Origin: Sisyra terminalis
Taxonomy: Eukaryota > Arthropoda > Insecta > Neuroptera > Sisyridae
Assembly (NCBI GenBank): GCA_958496175.1
Contig: OY292277.1
Location: forward strand, 49,983,050 to 50,047,049
DNA: 64,000 nucleotides
Direction: 5' to 3'
Shown: positions 36,353 through 47,496 of the stretch, piece after piece
Position numbering within the stretch: position 1 is the first letter of the stretch
Layout of the letters: each line of letters starts with the position of its first letter
Translations under genes and position numbers: made by a program
The notes under the pieces: model-generated
Database searches by the model: none
What the model saw: only the letters and a program-made list of their open reading frames with translations
Told to the model about the DNA's origin: nothing

Positions 36353-38240
36353 CTAGTTTCGCAAAATGCACTTTTAAAGTGGTACAATTTTTGGGTAAAT
36401 GATATAAAGAATGGGTGATTAACCCACTGCATTTAAGCTTCATTTGTTGTACGAGGAACTATGCCAAATTCTTAGAGCTTTTCCTCTAAAATTCCGTAAT
36501 ACACCTAAATACTAATTGGCTATAGCATATTTAAAACGTACAACAGTACAGCTTAACTTTTTATAGTTAAATTGGAAAAAAATATATATTTTTTTCGGCA
36601 AAATATTCAACTGTAAAGTATATCCTTTAAGACTATTCTAAATATGCAAAATGCACTCTTAAAATGTAAAATTTTCGGTTAAATGATATGAAGAATGGGT
36701 GATTAAGCCACTGCATCTAGCTTCATTTGTTGTATGAATACTATACCAAATTTGTAGAGCTTTTCCTCTGAAATTCCGTTATACATCTAAATACTAATTG
36801 GCCTATAGCATATTAAAAATGTACAGTAATACAGCTTAACTTTTTATAGTAAAATTGAAAAAAAAACAATTTTTCGGTCGAATTTTTCAAATGTAAAGTA
36901 TATCCTTTAAGACTGGTAATATATGGTGGAAGATAAAAAACATTTTGGCGCTCCAAATTAAGCAAAGAATGATAATTGTTGAGAAACTTTAAGTTAAATA
37001 TTTGCCAAAAAAATCGACTATTTATTTTTGAAAAGTATATCGAAAATATTGTTCAAGGTGATAAAAAAAAATATCCGGAAGGTTTGAGCCTTTAATATTA
37101 ATATTAAGAGGTCAATAATCTTTAATTTCGATTTTTAATTTGTGCTTTTATTTTTTCGTCAACGCTGGCAAACAATCAAGGTAAAAAAAAATTATCTGCA
37201 CATATATTTATAGAAAATTAAATTCCCTACAAAAAACGTTTCTTTAAAAATTTTTGCCCGATACGCCGTTTCCGAATAATCAAGCTTTAAACATTGATAT
37301 AATTTTTAGATTTATCTTCTTTATTTTGGAATTTTGTAACTCACAAACAAATAAATATATAGAAATGAACAATATGGATTCTTAAAGGGAGTTTACTGTT
37401 CTACAAAAAAGGTCTCTTAACGTTTTTACATAAAACCACTTTTTCAAAATTTATTCACAATTAAAGTTGAAGGAAAAATTAAACTATTGTTTTTTTTTCG
37501 TTGTTGAACCAATTTTGAAAGACTGATTTTATGTAAAAACGTTAGGAGACCTTTTTTGTAGAGCATTAAATTCCCTTCAAGAATCTATTTTGTTCATTTC
37601 TATACATTTATTTGTTCGTTAGTTACAAAATTCCAAAATAAAGAAGATAAATCTAAAAATTATATCAATATTTGAAGCTTGATTATTCGGAAACGGCGTA
37701 TCTGACAAAGATTTTCAAAGAGACATTTTTTGTAGGGAATTTAATTTTCTATAAATATATGTGCAGATGATTTTTTTTACTTTGATAGTTTGACAGCATT
37801 GACGCAAAAATGAATGCACAAATAAAAAATCGAAATCAAAGATGACAGAGCTCTTAATATTAATATTAAGGGCTCAAACCTTACCGATATTTTTTTTTGT
37901 CACCTTAAACAATAATTTCGATATACTTTAAAAAAAAAATAGTCGATTTTTTTGGCCCAATTTAATGAATACTATACCAAATTTTTAGAGCTTTTCCTCT
38001 AAAATTCCGTTATACATCTAAATACTAAGTGACCTATAGCTTATTTAAAATGAACAGCAGTACAGCTTTACTTTTTATAGTTAAAATGAAAAAAAATATT
38101 TTTTTTCACCGATATTTTCAAATGTAAAGTTTATCCTTTAAGACTCGTAATATATGGTGGAAGACAAAAAACATTTTGGCGCTCCAAATTGAGCAAGGAA
38201 TGATAATTGTTGGGAAACTTTATGCTAAATATTTGCGTTA
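36353..38240 (+). repeat. 288-bp tandem repeat, three copies, split by element Y
   Basis: GCAAAATGCACT near 36,360 recurs near 36,648. Both are followed by GAATGGGTGATTAA, TAGAGCTTTTCCTCT and TATATCCTTTAAGACT. A third, partial copy resumes at about 37,966 after element Y and ends with ACATTTTGGCGCTCCAAATT, also present in copy 2 (about 36,944). Confidence 0.85.
37001..37963. mobile_element. full foldback element Y inside tandem repeat
   Basis: It starts TTTGCCAAAAAAATCGACTA and ends TAGTCGATTTTTTTGGCCCA, with arms paired around about 37,482. Shared palindromes lie near 37,095 and 37,857. It separates copies of the 288-bp tandem repeat, so it inserted after that repeat was amplified. Confidence 0.85.
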
Positions 38241-39514
38241 TATTGACTATGTATAATCAAAATTTATGTCGAGGAGAATTCGGAGAAATATTTCGGGCAT
38301 CGTTAATTACAGCAAAAATCCTACATCTTCCACCAACGACCAAACTCCAACTATTCGTAATGACATAGAACCAACAAATGATTTCCTATTTTTTTATTTG
38401 GAAGTATAATATTCAAAATAAGCAATGATGAATAAAAATATAAATTTACTGTTTCATAAGTTATTTTTTTTTCGATTTAATTCTGAAGTATTTAATACAG
38501 CAAAAGATAATTGCAGACATCAGCCAGTTGTTTATAAAGAAGAATTGTTAATCTTCTTTGTGATTTATTTAATGTTTAATAGCAAATTTTACTTCAATTA
38601 AAGACAAAAATTGATTGAAGTTTTAAGCTAAAAAAAAAAAGAAAATAAAAATTTGATTTTTCTTGGCTTACAAAAAAAGGGGCAAATTTGAAAGTATTTT
38701 TGGTTCATATAACTTTTATTTGTCGACCATCGTAAGAACAAGATATTGAAAATTATCGAGAAAAAATTTGTAATAAATTACTTCAGTTATATAGGCACAA
38801 AAATATGAACAAAATAGTCTCTTTGGAATTCAGAAGTAAAACAAGGGATGTGAACCTGCGGCCCGGGAGCCGTATGAAGATTTCCTTGACCATTTATCCT
38901 TTATAATGGCAAAAGTGATGAACACCTATATAAAAGTGAATTAAAATCTAATAAGGGAGAAATATAATTCTAAATTTCCCTCAAAACCATTCGGGATGAA
39001 CACTTCTGACGTAAAACTTTTATTTGTACGATTATTATTTAGCATTTGAAATTACTCGTAAGAAGTTCTACCCATTCCAGTACCAAATTTTACCAAAATC
39101 GCGTTTCTGGTTTACCCTATAAATGGGAGGCAAGTTTGAAAAACACAATTTTGAGATAAACGGTTTTAAGTACTGTTTAACTAATAACGACTTTTGTATA
39201 TTTTTAACGACTGCAAATTTAAAAAAAAAAAATTTTACCCCATATTCTAGGGGAGCAATTTACGCAAAAAATCGATGCGTTTAACCCATTCCAAGGGAGA
39301 AAACCCTTAATATGCTTATTTGCCATGACATTTACATCCTCTGCCCATTTAAATACTAATTGAACTATGAAAAAATTAAAAAAAAAATCTGACTATTCTC
39401 TTGGCTCAATAATAGTTCTGAACTCCCTGGAAATATAGTGAGATAGACTTGAATATACAGCCTTTGTAAAATATGGTACCTACTTTACAATGCTATACTT
39501 TGAATTGTTTCCCA
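38241..39514. other. no gene seen
   Basis: AT-rich. AACCTGCGGCCCGGGAGCCG near 38,855 resembles the end of hAT-type elements, but no partner end was found. There is no coding frame. Confidence 0.4.
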
Positions 39515-39620
39515 AATATATTTTTTTTAATTGTTATTTACCGTCACTTTATAACTACTAAGGTCTTTTAGCGACTCTAGGGTTAATTAAATCCGATATC
39601 GAGAAATATTGAAAATTTTC

Positions 39621-39690
39621 ACGATGCAAGGATTGAACCCAATACCTACTAGTTTTGGAGTGGTCACCTAAAACACTCGGCTACCAGTAG
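39621..39690 (-). repeat. tRNA-derived SINE-like sequence
   Basis: On the minus strand, GTAGCCGAGTGTT (A-box-like) and GGGTTCAATCC (B-box-like) are correctly spaced. Its 3' tail contains the same TATTTCTCGATATCGGATTT-type sequence as the other copies. Confidence 0.55.
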
Positions 39691-41352
39691 GCTTCTCAAT
39701 ATCTTATTAAACACCACTTTTAAATTATTATTAAATGATTAAAATTAATAGTAATAATATTTTCAGGAAATTATTTCATTTACCCCCAATGAAAATTATT
39801 GTTATTAATATTTTTGACAAAATTAATTATGAGTTTTAGCTATCTATTTTAATGTAATTTAAATCCAACCTCGTTCTTTATTAAGTTGAAAATTCCAGAA
39901 TAAAATTGGTTGATCTTCAAGGCTTATTGTATTTCTTGGTTCCCTATTTCCCCTAGTTAACGCCAATTGGTTGGAGGAACCTCAGCAACCGACGTACTAA
40001 GTGTTTTTCGACTATTTCATTTCCAAGATTTGATATTTCAAAATTTTCATGTCTTCATTCCTTTAAAGGGCCAAATTCCTACAAAACGAGAAAATTGGTT
40101 TCTTTCTTTGGCAGAATCTGCATCATGTATCACCTACATGTAATCACAATGCATCCAGGAACTTTTACAATCCGCAGTGGCCACTTCTTCCGACTCGTTA
40201 CCATTTTGACTTGTTTTCTTGTAAAACTAAATAATTTTATAGTAAAGTTCGATGATGGGTTTTCCATCATCCTGCTAATTTAATCCGTTACTTATAAGTC
40301 ATGTGTTTAATCAGGTTGTAACTTTGAAAAATTTTCAAAATTTCAACAAGGAAAACCGATGAACATCTTTAAATTTCGCAATCCCATTGGCTAATAGCCT
40401 CTTGCATTGCAGTAGGTACATTGCTCAAAGGCATTTCATAGAAATGTAGTTTTTTTTAATTGTTATTTACCGTTATTGCAAATTATAAATTTTGCTATTA
40501 ATTGTAAACCATTTATAAACTTAACCTTTTCTTTATTAAGTCCCGATTTACTGGATATAGTTGGTTGAACTTTAGGGTTAGTTGTCTTCCCTGGTTCCCT
40601 TAGGCACCTAGTTAACGCCAAGTGGTTGGAGGAACCTCAGCAATCGATGTACTAGGTATTTTTCGAATATTTCATTTCCAAAGTTTGATATTCCAAATTT
40701 TTCATGTTTTCATTCCTTTAAAAAGGGCCAAATTGTTACAGAACCAAAAAATTGGTTTAATTCTTTGGCAAAATTTGCATCATGTATCACCTACATGTAA
40801 TCATAATGCATGCAGGAGCTTTTACAGCCCGTAGTGGCCAATTCTTAAGACTCGTTACCATTTCGACTTTGCTTGTTTTCTTGTAAGACTAAATAATTTT
40901 ATAGTAAAGTTCGGAGTTGATTTTTCCATCATCCTTTTAATCTAATCTTTTAAATTATAATGTGTTTAATTACATTGTTAAATTATAATGCATGTGTTTA
41001 AGGTATTGAATCTGGTTGTAACTTTGAAAATTTTTCAAAACTTCAACAATGAAACAATATTGCATTACATTGTTCAAAAGCTTCTACTTGAATTATATAA
41101 ACGTTCATTGCCTTTTAAAAATTGATATATCTTTTAAGTCTATTGATACTTGTGGACAAGTATCAATTCAAAAAAACTTTCAAAAAAAAATTTCCTGCCA
41201 ATACTTCTGCGGTAGTTGTTTTCCTTGTAAGTTGTAAACTTTGTTGACAGAGTCTTTTTTTAATTGTTATTTACCGTCGCTTTATAGATACTAAGGCCCT
41301 TCAGCGACTCTAGGGTTAATTAAATACGGTATCGAAAAATATTGAAAATTTG

Positions 41353-41415
41353 CACGATACGAGGATCGAACCCAATATCTACAATTTTTGGAATGGTTAC
41401 CTAGGCCACTCTTTA
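41353..41415 (-). repeat. tRNA-derived SINE-like sequence, copy 2
   Basis: The counterpart in the second tandem unit. The B box GGGTTCGATCC is present, and the A-box half is decayed. Confidence 0.5.
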
Positions 41416-43115
41416 AAAGACCACTTATTAATTACTTAAAGATCCATTTATTCTTCAAATTTAAATTACTTTATTTGTTAGGCTAGCTACATAGATTTGG
41501 ATATAGTTGAGGCAGATAGGCAAACAATTTTCACCTAATTTCGAAGATTTATATTGTTGAAAAAAACCAATGCAATAGACCGATTCTTTTATTAATATCA
41601 AAACGAAACTTACCTTTATCATGGAACTTTTGATACCTTCTTATAGAAGAAATCTGCAAAAAAGTTTAGGTGAAATTTGTTCAATACCTTAACTGCAATT
41701 CGTGTAATAAAAACGGCATGGATAAAGTTCGCATATGTTCATTTTCACGTGGATATTCCACTAACTGTGATTTATTAGAAAAGTTAAGTTTTAATTCCAT
41801 TCCAAACCTAAATAGGACAATATGAAGTTGTAAAAGAATTAAATAATTTTATAGTAAAGTTCGGAGATGATTTATCCATCATTCTTCTAATTTAATCCTT
41901 TAATTATAATGCATGTGCTTAAGGCATTGACTTTGGTTGTAACTTTGATAAATTTTCAAAATTTCAACAATGAAAACAAATGAACATCTTTAAATTTCGC
42001 AATCCCAATGGCTAAAAGCCTCTTGCATGGCAATACATTGTTCAAAGGCTTCTACTTGAATTATATAAACGGTTATGGCCTATTAAAAATTGATGTGCTT
42101 TAAGTCTATTGATACTTGTGGAAAAGTACTTTCTTGAAATATTTTTCCTGCCAATATTTCGGCAGTTGTTGTTTTCCTTGTAAGTTGTAAACTTTGTTGG
42201 CATTTCATAGAAATGTAGTCTTTTTTAAATTGTTATTTACCGGTATTGCAAATTATAAATTTTGCTATTAATTCAAAACCATTTATGAATTAACCTTTTT
42301 TTTATTAATTTGGGAATTACTGGATATAATTGGTTGAAATTCAGGGCTTATTGTCTTTCCTAGTTCCCTTTGGCACCTAGTTAATGCCAAGTGGTTGGAG
42401 CAACCTCAGCAATCGATGTACTAGGTATTTTTCGACTATTTGATTTCCAAAGTTTGATATTCCAAAATTTTCATGTCTTCATTCCTTTGAAAACCAAATT
42501 CCCACAAAACGAGATAATTGGTAGCTTTCTTTGGCAGAATTTCCATCATGTAATCACAATGCATCCAGGAGCTTTCACAATCCGCACTGGCCGATGCTTA
42601 CGACGCGTTACTGTTTTGACTACTTTTCTTGAAAAACTAAATAATTTTATAGTAAAGTTCGATGATGGTTTTTCCATCATCCTGCTAATTTAATCCTTTA
42701 ACTATAATACATGAGTTTAGGGCATTAACTCGGGTTGTAATTTTGAAAATTTTTCAAAATTTCAACAAGGAAAACAAATGAACATCTTTAAATTTCGTAA
42801 TCCCATTGGCTAATAGTCTCTTGCATCGCAGTAGGTACATTGCTCAAAGGCTACTTGTATGATAAAAAGGTTCATCTCCTATTATAAAATGATATCTTTT
42901 AATTCTATTGATACTTATGGAAAAGTACTTTCTTGAAATATTTTTCTGGCAATATTTCTGGGGTTGTTGTTTTACTTGTAAATTGTAAGTGTTGTTGACA
43001 TTTCATTGAAATGTAGTCTTTTTTTAACTGTTATTTACCGTCGCTTTATAACTACTAAGGTCATTCAGCGGCTCTAGGGTTATTTAAATCCGGTATCGAG
43101 AAATATTGAAAATTT

Positions 43116-43165
43116 GCACGATACAAGGATCGAACCCACTACCTTCTAGTTTTGGCTGGTTAAAT
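43116..43165 (-). repeat. tRNA-derived SINE-like sequence, copy 3, truncated
   Basis: The counterpart in the third tandem unit. The B box GGGTTCGATCC is intact and the A-box end is missing. Confidence 0.45.
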
Positions 43166-43600
43166 CAAGTCTTATTAATTACTTATGGTAGAGATCCATT
43201 TATTCTTCAAATTCAAACTTTTTTATTTGCTAAGATTGCTGCATAAATTTGAATATGGTTGAGGAAGATATGAAAAGAATTTCCACCTAATTTCGAAGGT
43301 TTATGTTCTAGAAACTTAATCCAATGGACCGATTCTTTTATTAATATCAAAACGTAGACACTTACCTTTATCAAGGAACTTTTGATACCTTTTTATAGAA
43401 GAAATCTGCAAAAAAGTTTTGGTGAAATTTGTTCAATACCTTAACTGCAACTCGTGCAAAAAAAAAACGCCATGGATAGAGTTCACATATGTTAATTTGC
43501 ACGTGGAAATTCCACTAACTGAATTATGTGATTTATTAGAAAAGTTAAGTTTTAATTCCATTCCAAACGTAAATAGGACAATATGAAGTAGTAAAAGAAT

Positions 43601-45121
43601 CATGGAAATGTATAAAGTCCGTAGATATGAGGGACTTTTTTCCTTTTTTTTTATTTCTGTTCGTTGGAGTTCAATTAAAGCCGGATTGAATTTTGTACCT
43701 TTCACAAAAAGAGTTGCAGCAAAAGTAGTAGTTGCAGTGGGGTCCAGTGGGATGATGGTGGGACACATGGCGTTGACCATTTTCACAGAATAACGACAAT
43801 TCATTGGAACAATTGCACTTAAACAATGGCTTGTTAGTGTTCATTTGTATTCGTGTTCTCGTTCACCTATTTCATTTTTCTTTGCGCTTTTTCGCTTTTT
43901 TTTATGTTTTTTTTTTCAGTACGCTATTTGACAATGTCAAGAATTACACTAATGATTCGAAATTTTTTCTCTCCCTTGCTACGTGCTATCACTGGCCCTT
44001 TTTTATTTTCATCTCCACTTTAATTGACATTTATATGAAAAATTCAAATAAAATCGCACCAATTGCAAAAAAATTCATCAACAAATAAATTTAATGATAT
44101 AACAGAACTTGAAGTGAACAAAAAAAAAAAAAAAAAAAAAATTCTTCAATATTTCAGAAGTCAAGTAGCAAAAAAAAACATTTCCAACACACTGTACTTA
44201 CCGCGTTTTTGTTGGTATTAATTATTTTTGCTTGGTCGAAGCTTTTTTTAAGCTTTCGTACTATTAAAAGAATGCAAACGACTTTTAAATTGTTGTTATA
44301 AAGACAAAGACAAAGAATGTTCTGAATATGTTTTAAAACTAGGAAAACAATGCAAAATTATTACTGCATGTGACAGAACCAGCGCAATTAATTACTTTTA
44401 AGCCATTAAGTCTGAATTATATTATAAAATTGCATACACTCCCCAACGCCCCCCAATCTCCTACCCGACGCCGGTCCCCTCGCCCCATTTTCAACCCTAT
44501 CGCCAACCACGACACCATTAGCAGATGATCATCTTTATTATTTCTTTAAAAATCAAAGCACTAGGGGTGAATTTCTCGCCTGAATACTTACCATTAGTGA
44601 GATGATTTGAAGAAATAATTAACAGAATTTTACATGGAATGAAAGTCTGCGATTATACAAAAAAAAAAAATTTATTTGTTCCTTTACGAAATTGTTACAA
44701 GCGGCTATAGCGAATATATATATATAATTTTTTTTACAATACATTATTATCTTTAACTTAATAATCGATAACTTATCATTTAATCTCAGTAAAATTTAAC
44801 GTTAATAAGAGATTTACTTTAAAAAGGATAGGAGGAGGTGTTTTGAGCTTAAATATTATATAAGTTCGTTTATAATTCGATTCTTAAAACAGAAAATAAA
44901 TTTAAGTATTTGATCAATCTATGATGGTTTAATTCATTGAAATTCCTCGACTTCAACTTAGGAAAAGTGGCAATTATACAATGGTTAAAAACATTTGCAA
45001 CAATTACTAAAAGGTATCGAAATATTAAGAAGGGTTGAAATTGTTAATCAGATTTATTATTCTGAAAGAATATTGAGTAAATGATTTTTTTTTGATCGAT
45101 ATCGTTCTTTAAATATCGTAT
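43601..45121. other. no gene called
   Basis: It contains a 123-codon minus frame (43,433-43,804), partly in repeat, with no recognised domain. There is a 22-base A run near 44,121 and a GC-rich patch at 44,445-44,520 rich in C on the plus strand. A TA microsatellite lies near 44,715. Confidence 0.4.
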
Positions 45122-45322
45122 TACAGTATAATCTCACTAATCCGGCACTTCGATAGATCGGCACATCCAATAATCCGGACCCTCCACCCCCGCCTCCCTC
45201 GGCCGCTCTATGAAATGCTTCATTTTATTCATTACCTATGACTTTTTCACTATAATCCAGTAATCCGAACATTTCAATAATCCGGTACCCTCCGGTTTTT
45301 AATAGTGCCGGATTACACTGTA
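45122..45322. mobile_element. Tigger/pogo-type MITE
   Basis: CAGTATAATCTCACTAATCC at 45,124 and the inverse ...CCGGATTACACTG ending at 45,320 are flanked by TA (45,122-45,123 and 45,321-45,322). The CAGTA.AACCTC...CCGGA-like terminus and TA target are typical of the Tigger/pogo branch of Tc1/mariner. The 197-bp interior has further AATCCGG repeats and no coding frame. Confidence 0.8.
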
Positions 45323-45539
45323 GTTGTACAAATAATTTCGAGTGGTAAGAAAAAAAGGGTGTAACTAGAATAAAATCGATATGGATTACCTTTTGACTAA
45401 ATTAATATTGAAGCATTGTCTTTTACCTTCAAAAAGCATTATTTACTCTTTCGCTGAAGTGTTAATAAAATACTTTCTTGGTCAAATTTTGTGTCCAAAA
45501 ACTCTTTTGGTTAAATTACAGGAAAAGTATATGAAATAG

Positions 45540-46325
45540 AAATTGATTGTTGAGTAAAACATATGGAGAATATGCTTCATCAAGAAAAATATGTGGATTT
45601 TGGATCCAGTGGTATAACAGTGGTAATTTTGGTATCAGTGACCAAAAAATCAAAGATAAGCTAGTAAAGTTTGAAAACGTTGAACTGGAGGAGTTATTGG
45701 ATCAAAATTCTTGCCAAATTGTAGGGAAACACGCGAAAACTTTGGAAATAAGTCAATAAACGGATTCAAACTATTAACAGGTATCTTTTGAAACCTTTGG
45801 TAAAGTACAAACCAAAAAAAAAACGGAGTTCCACATGGACTTAAGTCAAAAAACGTCGAACTTTGTTTCTTCATGAAAAAAAATAGTTTCCACGGCAGAA
45901 CGGTTTTTGTTTAATATTCACCTGAAAATTTTCCCATCTTATTACCACTAATTTCGGTCCATGAGCCTTGAGGCTGAGAACATTTTCGATCATTGTTTCC
46001 TAACCTGTGGTCCGCGGTCCAAAATCATTTTGAAAAAGTTTGTTTTTTGTTTTTTAATGAAGGAATACTAAACTATAATATTGTCCAAAAATTGCATCTT
46101 TTTTCACTCAGGGGTCCTTGGTCTTATGCTTGATTTCCTTGGGGGTCTGCGGCTGAAAAAGGTTAGGAACCGCTGCTTTAGATCATGCGAAGACATAAAA
46201 AATGGAATCGATTTTTGGATCGCCTCAAAGGACGAAAGTTTTTTTTTTAAAGGAATTCAAATGGTTGCTTTCTGATGGAAAAAAGTAGTACCTAACAATG
46301 GGCTCAACTTTCAGTAAAAAATATT
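45540..46325 (+). pseudogene. mariner transposase relic
   Basis: The N-terminal part reads TYGEYASS, then NSGNFGISDQ and KFENVELEELLDQNSCQ, matching the mariner linker region (YGE.A.S, SGDF.L.D, K.FED.ELE.LLDED.CQ). The C-terminal part reads EHF, then RSCEDIKNGIDFWIASKDES and FFFKGIQM, matching the family's HFRSYEDIKNW.D.WIASKD..FF..GI. The central catalytic region is deleted and stops are present. The C-terminal part is split by a hAT-type MITE. It is a dead copy. Confidence 0.85.
45983..46183. mobile_element. hAT-type MITE inserted in mariner relic
   Basis: The ends CATTGTTTCCTAACCTGTGG (45,991) and GGTTAGGAACCGCTG (ending 46,175) are inverted and hAT-like. Flanking TTTTCGAT (45,983-45,990) and CTTTAGAT (46,176-46,183) match at six of eight bases, as expected for an old 8-bp target duplication. 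Removing the insert restores the mariner reading EHFRSCEDIKNG, which confirms the borders. Confidence 0.8.
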
Positions 46326-47424
46326 GAACCCCTTTTTTTAATAAACCCTTAAAAACCTTCAAATTTATTTGTACATCTAATATTAGAGATTCATTTTTAT
46401 AAGTGCATTTATCACATTTAAATGATCCAGAATGACAAAATAAAAATCACAGACATCTTCAGTAAATCAAATGTAAAAAATTCTCAAATTTGAGGTAGAA
46501 AAAGCTAACTTTTCTTAGGTATTCCAATATCAGAGCTTTCAATGAGGAAAATAAAAGCTTAAGTGTTATTTATGGTAAATTTTACTACGATATTGTTTCA
46601 ATCCAAATTTGATATCATATTTTTGTAAAAGTTGTCATTTAATTCCTCAAAAATGCACTTTTCCAAAGTTGAGCCACGAATTTAAACCACTTAAATTCAT
46701 ATGATTGATCTTAAAAAAATTAAAATAAAAAAAAAAATTCAGTCATTTAACAATAAAATTTGTTGTGCTAAAAGGTATCGTTTAAAGCCTATAATTAAAA
46801 ACAATTAACACAAAAGGGTTGATTTTAAAAGTTGAATGGTGGAAATTAAAAACCCAAAAAAAAAAAGATGAGGAAATTTAAGAGTCCTCCTATATAGTTA
46901 TAATATATTGATTGTTTCGCAATAAATATTTTTCCACGCAGCTAAAAGCTTTTGAGAATACGTTTACCACAAAATACGACAATTATATCACAGATTTATT
47001 GCCAAGACATAATTTTATTTCCTTTTTGTTAGCCGATTATCCCCTATTGTCCTGTTTGTTTTTTTTTTTTATATTTCAACCCTTAAATCATTTATTCATA
47101 CGTACGTAATTCATTCACACGAAATTCATGCATACATATTTTTCAGACACACATACAAATTAAAACAAAACGAAAATGAAAAATTTACGAAAAACCTAAA
47201 GCCCGAATTTGTAAAAAATTATTATTTTTTTTTTGTTGTTGTAGGAGGATTTTCACACGTGGCATTTGAAATTACAGGAACGTCATAAATAAAATGAATA
47301 TGAGTAGTACAATGAAAGTTCTGAATACATTTGGATTGAGTCTCAATTTCTTCGCTATTTTATATACAAAATATGAAAAGACCGATTGAAAAAATAATGT
47401 TAGGAAGGATGCGTATAAAAGCTA
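46326..47424. other. semaphorin 3' UTR and flanking AT-rich DNA
   Basis: The part just below 47,425 should be the 3' UTR of the minus-strand semaphorin gene. A minus-strand AATAAA occurs at 47,091-47,096, about 330 bases after the stop, and could be the poly(A) signal; others further down cannot be excluded. No other gene is seen. Confidence 0.35.
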
Positions 47425-47496
47425 TCATAACAATGGATTCGAGATTTGATTTGAGTAATTGTTTTGATTATTACTGGCATTCTGTCGGTTGCATTG
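47425..47496 (-). CDS. Sema2a: Sema-2A last coding exon
   Basis: After TTTTTCTCTTACAG the frame reads QCNRQNASNNQNN and ends SNPLL, then TGA. It is in phase 0, as the upstream donor requires. In fly Sema-2a the same junction is followed by Gln-Cys, an RQN-containing short polar tail and the stop. This match, the strong acceptor and the length of 23 residues make the assignment likely. Confidence 0.85.
   Translation of the reverse strand, partial: QCNRQNASNNQNNYSNQISNPLL

Larger units (their letters stand above)
39515..43600 (+). repeat. 1.75-kb tandem duplication, about 2.3 copies
   Basis: TTGTTATTTACCGTC occurs at about 39,529, 41,260 and (as CTGTTATTTACCGTC) 43,024. The long blocks that follow match between copies, including GACCGATTCTTTTATTAATA (41,579 and 43,329) and CAACCTCAGCAATCGATGTA-type blocks (39,975, 40,632 and 42,399). 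The spacing is about 1,735-1,760 bp. Short frames inside are not conserved between copies. A perfect hairpin, GATGATGG..CCATCATC, recurs at 40,251 and 42,661. Confidence 0.8.

Noticed and set aside
38855..38875. hAT-like end with AACCTGCGGCCCGGG
   Set aside because: No matching inverted end or target duplication was found nearby.
43433..43804. 123-codon minus-strand frame
   Set aside because: It partly lies in the tandemly duplicated repeat, and no homologous protein comes to mind.
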